Assembly: GCA_019233415.1 (NCBI GenBank)
Contig: JAFAMK010000098.1
Span: forward strand, 1 to 10,775
DNA: 10,775 bases
Direction of reading: 5' to 3'
From: Vulcanimicrobiota bacterium
GTDB taxonomy: Bacteria > Vulcanimicrobiota > Vulcanimicrobiia > Vulcanimicrobiales > Vulcanimicrobiaceae
Every line of letters begins with the position of its first letter. Within the stretch, counting starts at the first letter, position 1. A model generated the notes under the pieces. It was not told where the DNA came from. It saw only the letters and a list, made by a program, of their open reading frames with translations, and searched no databases. This document shows, piece after piece, positions 6,234 to 10,775 of the stretch. Made by a program: the position numbers and the translations under genes.

Positions 6234-6683
6234 TCAGGCGGCCGCGGGGGTGCGGAGGGCGATCTCGGCGCGGGCGCGGGTTTCGAGGTCGTGGGTTTCA
6301 ATCGGTTCGCCGCGTTCGACGCGGGCGACCGCGAAGCCGTGCAGGACGCAGCGGGTCCGCACGTACGCCATCCCGAGGGCTGGCGGGACGGGACGGCGGT
6401 TGTTGAGGTCGTCGGCGACCAGCTCGTCGCCGAGCCGGATGCGCACGCGGGTGAAACCGCGGCCGCGCAGGTAGGCGCCGACCGCGCCAATCGCGGCGTA
6501 GCCCTGCTCGCGGCCGTCGAGCGCGGGGAGCGGGACGGCGCTGAACGGGACCTTCACGACCGCGCGGCCGGTCCCGGTCGCGACGGCGGCATAGGCGATC
6601 CCGTTGCCGGTGCGGTCGGCGGCATAGCCGACGGCGACGTCGGCGGAGCGGTGGCGGGCGGTGGTGGTGGCGGTCTGCGGCAT
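6234..6683 (-). CDS. Small RNase H-fold protein behind a LexA-type promoter
   Basis: This 149-residue protein looks like a compact ribonuclease HI-type (RVT_3-like) domain. VAVGYAADRTGNGIAYAAVA resembles the first strand and its Asp-containing turn. REQGYAAIGAVGAYLRGRGF resembles the Glu-bearing helix that follows. TRVRIRLGDELVADDLNN resembles the strand with the third acidic residue and the helix after it. ETHDLETRARAEI resembles the last acidic helix. D23, E59, D86 and D132 would form the D-E-D-D metal site. Members of this fold cut RNA in RNA-DNA hybrids or bind them, so a role in R-loops or repair is possible. The call rests on pattern only and could be wrong in detail. The ATG at 6683 has GAGGA eleven bases upstream. 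The promoter lies immediately upstream and overlaps the stop of the glycosyltransferase gene. The DNA glycosylase gene follows directly. Confidence 0.65.
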   Translation of the reverse strand: MPQTATTTARHRSADVAVGYAADRTGNGIAYAAVATGTGRAVVKVPFSAVPLPALDGREQGYAAIGAVGAYLRGRGFTRVRIRLGDELVADDLNNRRPVPPALGMAYVRTRCVLHGFAVARVERGEPIETHDLETRARAEIALRTPAAA

Positions 6684-6706
6684 GGCTCGTGCGGTCCTCG
6701 TAACCT

Positions 6707-6735
6707 ATCCTATATCGAACGCATGTTCGAGTCAA
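6707..6735 (-). promoter_or_regulatory. Sigma70-type promoter for the RNase H-like/glycosylase unit
   Basis: TTGACT (6735-6730) and TAGGAT (6712-6707) are 17 bases apart. A second TTGACT overlaps immediately upstream (6740-6735), and TATAGG (6714-6709) is an alternative -10. The upstream TTGACT overlaps the TGA stop of the glycosyltransferase gene. The spacer is almost filled by the LexA-type box, so a bound repressor would block polymerase. Confidence 0.6.
6715..6730. promoter_or_regulatory. LexA/SOS box, perfect palindrome TCGAAC-N4-GTTCGA
   Basis: TCGAACGCATGTTCGA is a perfect 6-bp inverted repeat around GCAT. It matches the mycobacterial SOS box TCGAAC-N4-GTTCGA and the Bacillus DinR/LexA box CGAAC-N4-GTTCG at every fixed position. 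It lies between the -35 and -10 of the promoter for the RNase H-like gene, the standard place for LexA repression. The match and position are seen directly; binding by LexA is inferred. Confidence 0.75.
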
Positions 6736-6736
6736 G

Positions 6737-7864
6737 TCAAGCTGCTCGCGCGGCCAGCACCTCCCGGTACACCTCGAGGATTCGCCGCGTCTGCACCTCC
6801 ACGGTAAACCGTGAGAATGCCAAATGTACGGCACTGTGATCGCGCCCCTCGGCGAGTGCAGCGCGAATCGCGTCGGCGACCGCGGCCGGCTCGGGGGCGA
6901 CGACGCGGCCCGCGCCGGCCAGGACGTCACGTGAGGCTTCGCTCTCGGCCGCGACGACCGGAAGTCCGGCGGCGAGCGCCTCGGCCAGGACCAGCCCCTG
7001 CGTGTCGGTCGTCGAGGGGAAGACGAACGCGTCGGCCGACGCGTAGACGTCGGGGAGCCGCTCGCGCGGGAGCGCGCCGGTGAAGCGGACGCGCTCGGCG
7101 ACGCCGCGACGCCGCGCGCGCTCTTCCAGCGCCGCGCGGTGCGGGCCGTCGCCGACGACCGCGAGCCGCAGCTCCGCGAACGCGCCGAGCGTGTCGATCG
7201 CGAGCTCGACGTTCTTCTCGACGCCGAGGCGCGCGACGACGAGCGCGAGTGGCCCCTCGTCGTCCGCGCCGAGCCGCGCGCGCACGAGCGCGCTGCGGCG
7301 TCCGGCGGCGAAGCGCTCGACGTCGATCGCGCTCGGCACGACCGCGATCGGCGCGCGCACGCCGAGCTCGCGCAGACGAATCTCCATCGCCGGCGTCGGC
7401 ACGACGACGGTGTCGGCCGCGTTCGCATAACGCCGCGTCAACTCGACCATCGCGCGTTCGGTCGTCGCGCGGTCGAACGGCGCGTAGTGCGCGTACGCGT
7501 CGAGCCGCGTGTGATAGGTGAACACGAGCGGAATGCGGTGGCGGCGCGCGTACGACGCGCCCATCCAGCCGGTGACGAACGGCGAGTGCGCGTGCACGAG
7601 ATCGATGCCGCGCACGCGCGCACGATCGTCCGCGTTCAAGTACGGCACGCACAAACGGTACGCGGTCTGCGTCGGCAGCGGCAGCGACGGAATGCGCACG
7701 ACGCCGCGTTCCACGTCGACGAAACGCGGGAAGTGCGGCGCGATCGTCGTCACCTCGACGCCGCGCGCATGCAAACCGTCGCGCAACGCATCGATGCTCG
7801 CGACGATGCCGTTCACGATCGGTTTGTAGCACTCGGTGAAGAAGCCGACGCGCACGATGCTCAC
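6737..7864 (-). CDS. GT4-family glycosyltransferase (glycolipid or lipid-linked sugar type)
   Basis: This 375-residue retaining glycosyltransferase has two Rossmann-like domains (GT-B fold). The N-terminal acceptor domain opens with VGFFTECYKPIVNGI and includes HAHSPFVTGWMGA and PLVFTYHTRLDAYAHY. The C-terminal donor domain has VVARLGVEKNVELAID, VVGDGPHRAALEE, VRFTGALPRERLPDVYASAD and STTDTQGLVLAEALAAGLPV. The last is the E-x7-E donor motif with Asp at its first position. The TDTQGL..EALA pattern and HYAP-type segment resemble diacylglycerol glucosyltransferases and related mannosyltransferases, so glycolipid synthesis at the inner membrane is a fair guess; the substrate cannot be read from sequence. 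I chose the GTG at 7864; GTG 7855 gives the more usual M-R-V-G-F-F start. A TTG at 7921 has no ribosome binding site and adds unrelated residues. The stop overlaps the next gene's promoter. Confidence 0.9.
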   Translation of the reverse strand: MSIVRVGFFTECYKPIVNGIVASIDALRDGLHARGVEVTTIAPHFPRFVDVERGVVRIPSLPLPTQTAYRLCVPYLNADDRARVRGIDLVHAHSPFVTGWMGASYARRHRIPLVFTYHTRLDAYAHYAPFDRATTERAMVELTRRYANAADTVVVPTPAMEIRLRELGVRAPIAVVPSAIDVERFAAGRRSALVRARLGADDEGPLALVVARLGVEKNVELAIDTLGAFAELRLAVVGDGPHRAALEERARRRGVAERVRFTGALPRERLPDVYASADAFVFPSTTDTQGLVLAEALAAGLPVVAAESEASRDVLAGAGRVVAPEPAAVADAIRAALAEGRDHSAVHLAFSRFTVEVQTRRILEVYREVLAARAA

Positions 7865-7922
7865 ACAATTCGCGCATTCGGCTGCCGCACCCGGTCGAGC
7901 GAACGGCGCGTTCACATGCAAG

Positions 7923-7939
7923 AGAAGGATGTACCTTCT
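7923..7939. promoter_or_regulatory. Operator-like inverted repeat AGAAGG-N5-CCTTCT
   Basis: AGAAGGATGTACCTTCT has perfect 6-bp arms around five bases. It lies about 60 bases upstream of the glycosyltransferase start and about 20 bases upstream of the putative -35 of the 3D-protein promoter. The position would suit a regulator acting on either divergent gene. No regulator family is recognised. Confidence 0.35.
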
Positions 7940-7956
7940 ACTTCAGACGGCTGTAT

Positions 7957-7986
7957 TTGACGGGGAGCGGGCAGTCGTGCTAACGT
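7957..7986 (+). promoter_or_regulatory. Putative promoter for the 3D-domain protein gene
   Basis: TTGACG (7957-7962) and TAACGT (7981-7986) are 18 bases apart, with TGC directly before the -10 as an extended -10 element. The -10 matches consensus poorly (three of six bases). Use of this promoter would give a leader of about 175 bases that contains the stems at 8004-8137. Confidence 0.45.
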
Positions 7987-8003
7987 GTCCGAGTTCGCCG
8001 GGG

Positions 8004-8162
8004 CCCATCGGGTCCTGGAGGCACTCGACCGAGCCCCCGGGCCTACGTATCGTCCGGGACTACGGCTCGCCGACCACCGCTACGACGTCGAGTGCGGACC
8101 ACCACGGCACGGATTCGTTTTATCCGGGCTTGATGGGACGCACCCTCCGCACGAGAAAGGAG
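8004..8162 (+). ncRNA. Structured 5' leader (riboswitch-like candidate) of the 3D-protein gene
   Basis: The plus-strand RNA can form nested and adjacent stems, all perfect in their arms. They are CCCATC 8004-8009 with GATGGG 8132-8137; GGTCC 8011-8015 with GGACC 8096-8100; GCACTCGAC 8021-8029 with GTCGAGTGC 8087-8095; CGAGCC 8030-8035 with GGCTCG 8064-8069; CCCGG 8036-8040 with CCGGG 8054-8058; and CGGAT 8110-8114 with ATCCG 8122-8126. Together they make a closed junction with one long arm and one short hairpin. Downstream, CTCC (8145-8148) can pair with the GGAG (8159-8162) of the ribosome binding site. It lacks the conserved cores of the c-di-AMP (ydaO) and c-di-GMP riboswitches that often precede such cell-wall genes. 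GC-rich DNA forms chance stems, so function is unproven. Confidence 0.45.
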
Positions 8163-8169
8163 TCGGACG

Positions 8170-9219
8170 ATCCACAACGATCTTCCACGACACCGCAACA
8201 CGATCGGCCTCCTGTCGCTCGGGCTGCTGATCCCATTCGCGGCCGGCACGGCTCCCGACCGGATCGCGAAAACGGTCGCCGGCATCGCCGCGCCGGCCGG
8301 CCCCGCCAAGCACATCACCCTCCTCCATGACGGAATCCCCGAGACCGTCGAGACCCACGCCCAGACCGCCGACGAGCTGCTCGCGGAACGGAACCTGATC
8401 CGTTCGCCCGAGGACGCGCTCAGCGTCGACCCTGGCGCCGCGCTCGTCGACGGCGAGACCGTCTCGTACCGTGAGGCCGTTCCCGTGACGATAATCGTCG
8501 ACGGCCAGCCGCGCGAGCTGCGCAGCGCTGCGACGAACGTTGCCGCACTGCTCCACCAGCTGCGCGTCGCCTTCGACCGGCACGACATCGTCGCGCCCGC
8601 GCCGGCGAGCCCGCTCGACAACGACCTCGTCGTCACCGTGAAGCACGTCGACAGCTGGACCGAGACGGTCCGCAGCACGATCGCCGCGCGGCTCGTCAAG
8701 CGGTGGGCGTTCACCCTGCCGATCGGCCACAAGAAGGTCGTCGACCCGGGTGCCCCGGGCCTCGCCGAGGTCGCCTACGCGGTGACCCGCACGCCCGACC
8801 GCCGCTCGGTGCGCCGCACCAAGCTCGTCTCGCGCATCCTGCGCGCGCCGCGCGCCCGGATCGTCGCCGAAGGGATCGGCGAGTACACCGCGCTCTCGGA
8901 ACTCGCCGCGAAGGGGATCCAGGGCACGCTGAACCTCGCGACGTCGGCGCTCTCGATGGTCGCGACCGCGTACACCGCCGGCTGCGGCGGGTGCAGCGGA
9001 ACGACCGCGAGCGGCCGGCCCGCCGGGCACGGCGTCGTCGCGGTCGACCCGCGCGTGATCCCGCTCGGGACCCGCATGTACATTCCCGGCTACGGCCACG
9101 CCATCGCCGGCGACACCGGCGGCGCGATCCGCGGCAACCGCATCGACCTGGGCTTCGACTCCACGGCGCAGGCCTACCAGTTCGGCCGCCGCAGCGTCAC
9201 GGTATACTTGATCAAATAG
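8170..9219 (+). CDS. Secreted cell-wall protein with DUF348 repeats and a C-terminal 3D domain, apparent ATC start
   Basis: Proteins of this YabE/RpfB-like architecture act on peptidoglycan outside the cytoplasmic membrane. This 349-residue version has a hydrophobic N-terminal segment (residues about 11-26) and two DUF348 modules (about 48-105, from ITLLHDGIPETVETHAQTAD, and about 106-165, from VTIIVDGQPRELRSAATNVA). A G5-like linker follows to about residue 236, then a 3D double-psi barrel at 263-349 with the three conserved Asp residues in VAVDP (D293), AGDTGG (D315) and RIDLGF (D326). An AAGGAG lies seven bases before the ATC at 8170. No ATG, GTG or TTG is in frame from the upstream stop (8131) to a GTG at 8485, which would cut off the export signal and the first DUF348. 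ATC is therefore the best start. A terminator-like hairpin follows the gene. Confidence 0.88.
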   Translation: MHNDLPRHRNTIGLLSLGLLIPFAAGTAPDRIAKTVAGIAAPAGPAKHITLLHDGIPETVETHAQTADELLAERNLIRSPEDALSVDPGAALVDGETVSYREAVPVTIIVDGQPRELRSAATNVAALLHQLRVAFDRHDIVAPAPASPLDNDLVVTVKHVDSWTETVRSTIAARLVKRWAFTLPIGHKKVVDPGAPGLAEVAYAVTRTPDRRSVRRTKLVSRILRAPRARIVAEGIGEYTALSELAAKGIQGTLNLATSALSMVATAYTAGCGGCSGTTASGRPAGHGVVAVDPRVIPLGTRMYIPGYGHAIAGDTGGAIRGNRIDLGFDSTAQAYQFGRRSVTVYLIK

Positions 9220-9250
9220 AGCACGGCGACGATCGTCCTGAACCACAAGC

Positions 9251-9281
9251 AGCCCGCAATCATCCGCGGGCTCTTCTTCTC
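9251..9281 (+). terminator. Terminator-like hairpin between the 3D-protein gene and rsmA
   Basis: AGCCCGC (9251-9257) and GCGGGCT (9266-9272) form a 7-bp stem with an 8-base loop, followed by the pyrimidine-rich CTTCTTCT. It begins 31 bases after the 3D-protein stop. The uridine tract is interrupted, so termination is probably partial. It ends only about ten bases before the apparent rsmA start, so it could also limit translation or transcription of rsmA. Confidence 0.55.
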
Positions 9282-9290
9282 GCGCGCGGG

Positions 9291-10076
9291 ATTCGGCCGA
9301 AAAAGCGGCTGGGACAGCATTTTTTGATGGACGGGGGGACGGCGACACGCATTGCGCGGCTCGCCGTCGACGAGCCCGGCGATCGCGTGCTGGAGATCGG
9401 CGCGGGGACTGGTGCGCTGACCGCGGCGCTGAGGCGGCTCGGCGCGGAGGTTTCCGCGTTCGACGTCGATCCGGACATGGTCGCGGTCTTGCGCTCGCGC
9501 GACGACCTCGCCGACGTACCCGTGCAGGAGGCCGACGCGCTGGCGTTCGACTACGCCGCGTGGGCCGGCGAACGCGACTGGCGCGCCGCCGGGAACCTGC
9601 CCTACAACGTCGCAACGCCGCTGCTGGTCCAGCTTGCGACGCTCCCGCGCCCGCCGGAACGGGTCGTCGCGATGATCCAGAAGGACGTCGCCGACCGGCT
9701 CCTGGCGAAGCCCGGGACCGCACAGTACGGCAGCCTCACCGTCGCGATCGCGCTGACGATGCGCGCCGAGCGCGCGCTGACCGTCCCGCCGGGCGCGTTC
9801 TACCCGCGCCCGGGCGTCGTCTCGTCGGTCGTCGTCCTGCGCAGGCTCGACGCGCCGGCGGCCGCGGTGCGCGACCGAACCCGCTTCGAACAGGTCGTGC
9901 GCGGCGCGTTCGCGTACCGCCGCAAGACGCTGGCGAACAGCCTCTCGCTCGCGCTCGACATTCCGCGCGAGCGCGCCGCTGCGGCGATCGCCTCACTCGC
10001 TCTCGATCCCGACGTCCGTGGTGAAGTCCTCGACCTCCGCACCTTCGCAGCTCTCGCCGACGCTCTGGCCGGCTGA
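9291..10076 (+). CDS. rsmA: 16S rRNA (adenine 1518/1519-N6) dimethyltransferase RsmA/KsgA, apparent ATT start
   Basis: This S-adenosylmethionine-dependent enzyme dimethylates two adjacent adenines in the 3' end loop of 16S rRNA during small-subunit assembly. The 261 residues carry the full family pattern: RPKKRLGQHFL at the N terminus, motif I EIGAGTGALT (35-44), DVDPDM (58-63), catalytic NLPYNVATPLL (102-112), FYPRPGVVSSVV (170-181) and AFAYRRKTLANSL (206-218). No ATG, GTG or TTG lies in frame upstream of RPKKRLGQHFL. The ATT at 9291 would start the protein exactly at M-R-P-K-K, a usual beginning for the family. The next canonical codon is the TTG of HFL, which would remove conserved residues. 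No clear ribosome binding site precedes the ATT. The gene overlaps the following protease gene by 56 bases. Confidence 0.93.
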   Translation: MRPKKRLGQHFLMDGGTATRIARLAVDEPGDRVLEIGAGTGALTAALRRLGAEVSAFDVDPDMVAVLRSRDDLADVPVQEADALAFDYAAWAGERDWRAAGNLPYNVATPLLVQLATLPRPPERVVAMIQKDVADRLLAKPGTAQYGSLTVAIALTMRAERALTVPPGAFYPRPGVVSSVVVLRRLDAPAAAVRDRTRFEQVVRGAFAYRRKTLANSLSLALDIPRERAAAAIASLALDPDVRGEVLDLRTFAALADALAG

Positions 10077-10775
10077 CGCCTTCCGCTGGTACGCCTCGCT
10101 CGGCGTGCTGGTGCTGGTGCTGCTCGCGATGATCGTCGCGCCGACGATCGCCGCGGCAATTCTCTATCTCTCACACATGGCGTCGCTGCGCGACCTGCAG
10201 ACGCTCACGTGGCAGCTGATGGTGCTCCAGTTCATCTCGTACGCGTGCATCCTGCTCGTGCTCGTCCCGCTGCTGCCGCTGCTCGCGCAGCGTTCGCTCG
10301 CGCAGTTGGGCCTGCGCGCGCCGCGCCTGAGCGATCTCGCCTGGGGAATCGGCGGTTCGATCGCGATGTCGATCGCCGCGACGCTGACCAGCGTGGCGCA
10401 GGAAGCGCTGGTTCACCTCAAGTCAGACGAGGTGCAGGTTCATCTCTTGCGCAGCGCGCACGGCGGGATCGCGCTCGCGTTCGCATTTCTCGCCTGCGTC
10501 GCCGCGCCGTTCATCGAAGAGCTGACGTTTCGCGGCTTCGTCTTCAACGCGATCCTGCGCTACGTCCCTGTATCCGGCGCGGTCGTCGCGTCGGCGGTAA
10601 TCTTCGGGGCCGTGCACTGGCAGCCCGGCAACGCCGGCGCGATCTTCCCGCTCATCGCGAGCGGGATCGTCCTCGCGCTGGTCTACTACCGCACCGTCTC
10701 GCTCCCGGCGTCGATGATCACGCACGGGCTCTTCAACGCGTTCACCGTCGTAGCAGTCCTCGTTTTTCACCAAAC
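10021..10775 (+). CDS. CPBP-family intramembrane metalloprotease (CAAX/Abi type), partial
   Basis: This polytopic membrane protein belongs to the Rce1-like CPBP family, whose members cleave substrates within the membrane or act in bacteriocin immunity. The 251 residues in the window contain all three catalytic motifs: EELTFRG (166-172), FGAVHW (195-200) and HGLFNA (235-240). Hydrophobic segments occur at about 25-50, 67-90, 105-128, 148-165, 185-200 and 205-225. The GTG at 10021 gives a short polar tail before the first helix and lies 56 bases inside rsmA; I see no ribosome binding site for it. Later GTG codons around residue 29 would start within the first helix. The C terminus runs past the right edge. 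Substrate and role cannot be inferred; the neighbour rsmA gives no hint. Confidence 0.88.
   Translation, partial: MKSSTSAPSQLSPTLWPADAFRWYASLGVLVLVLLAMIVAPTIAAAILYLSHMASLRDLQTLTWQLMVLQFISYACILLVLVPLLPLLAQRSLAQLGLRAPRLSDLAWGIGGSIAMSIAATLTSVAQEALVHLKSDEVQVHLLRSAHGGIALAFAFLACVAAPFIEELTFRGFVFNAILRYVPVSGAVVASAVIFGAVHWQPGNAGAIFPLIASGIVLALVYYRTVSLPASMITHGLFNAFTVVAVLVFHQ

Larger units (their letters stand above)
7865..8169. other. Divergent intergenic region between the glycosyltransferase and 3D-protein genes
   Basis: No protein-coding gene is convincing in this 305-base stretch. From left to right it holds the upstream region of the glycosyltransferase, an operator-like inverted repeat (7923-7939), a putative promoter reading right (7957-7986), a strongly self-complementary leader (8004-8137) and the ribosome binding site of the 3D protein (8157-8162). 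In the 3D-protein frame a TGA at 8131-8133 closes any upstream extension. Confidence 0.7.

Noticed and set aside
7865..7921. Upstream TTG start (7921) for the glycosyltransferase
   Set aside because: It has no ribosome binding site and adds 19 residues absent from the family start, which begins at about V-G-F-F-T-E.
8000..8162. Known c-di-AMP (ydaO) or c-di-GMP riboswitch
   Set aside because: The conserved cores that I know for these classes are missing; GGGACGCA at 8135-8142 resembles part of the c-di-GMP-I core, but the required partner segment is not present.
8080..9723. Long minus-strand open frame opposite the 3D-protein and rsmA genes
   Set aside because: The translation is dominated by Arg, Ala and Asp with no recognisable domain, and both plus-strand genes beneath it are well supported.
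1..10775. CRISPR array, tRNA, rRNA, insertion sequence or prophage
   Set aside because: No regularly spaced repeats, cloverleaf, rRNA-like stretch, transposase, integrase or phage structural gene was seen on either strand.

Overview
This is a GC-rich bacterial chromosome segment with dense, short-spaced genes. Everything from position 1 to about 7864 is read on the minus strand. Everything from about 8170 to the right edge is read on the plus strand. The two halves diverge from one intergenic region at about 7865-8169. ExbB/ExbD and a TonB_C-like domain suggest an energised two-membrane envelope. The gene mix and composition would fit a little-cultured GC-rich phylum such as Eremiobacterota (WPS-2), but that placement is inference and no marker gene here settles it.

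Minus-strand genes in transcription order: a GT4 glycosyltransferase (6737-7864); a small RNase H-fold protein (6234-6683) whose promoter carries a perfect LexA/SOS box; a 3-methyladenine DNA glycosylase (5615-~6199) separated from it by a dispersed-repeat-like element; a Rho homologue (4066-5463) with its own promoter and a hairpin-rich leader; an RluB-type pseudouridine synthase (3303-4046); an AroH chorismate mutase (2938-3303); a secreted TonB_C-TPR protein (1498-2787); exbB (679-1356); exbD (235-648); and a second exbD cut by the left edge.

Plus-strand genes: a secreted DUF348/G5-like/3D-domain cell-wall protein (8170-9219) behind a long, strongly structured 5' leader; a terminator-like hairpin; rsmA/ksgA (9291-10076); and a CPBP-family membrane protease (from 10021) cut by the right edge.

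Four points stand out. (1) The Rho homologue keeps its fold and RNA-binding domain but has lost the Walker A Gly-Lys-Thr, the Walker B Asp and the R-loop Lys, so it looks like an ATPase-dead pseudo-Rho. (2) The RNase H-like and alkyl-base glycosylase genes look like a LexA-controlled DNA-damage unit. (3) Five genes (rho, rluB, the glycosylase, the 3D protein, rsmA) have no ATG/GTG/TTG where homology requires a start. At least two have a good ribosome binding site in front of an in-frame ATC. (4) The 3D-protein leader can fold into an extended multi-stem, riboswitch-like structure that matches no class I recognise.
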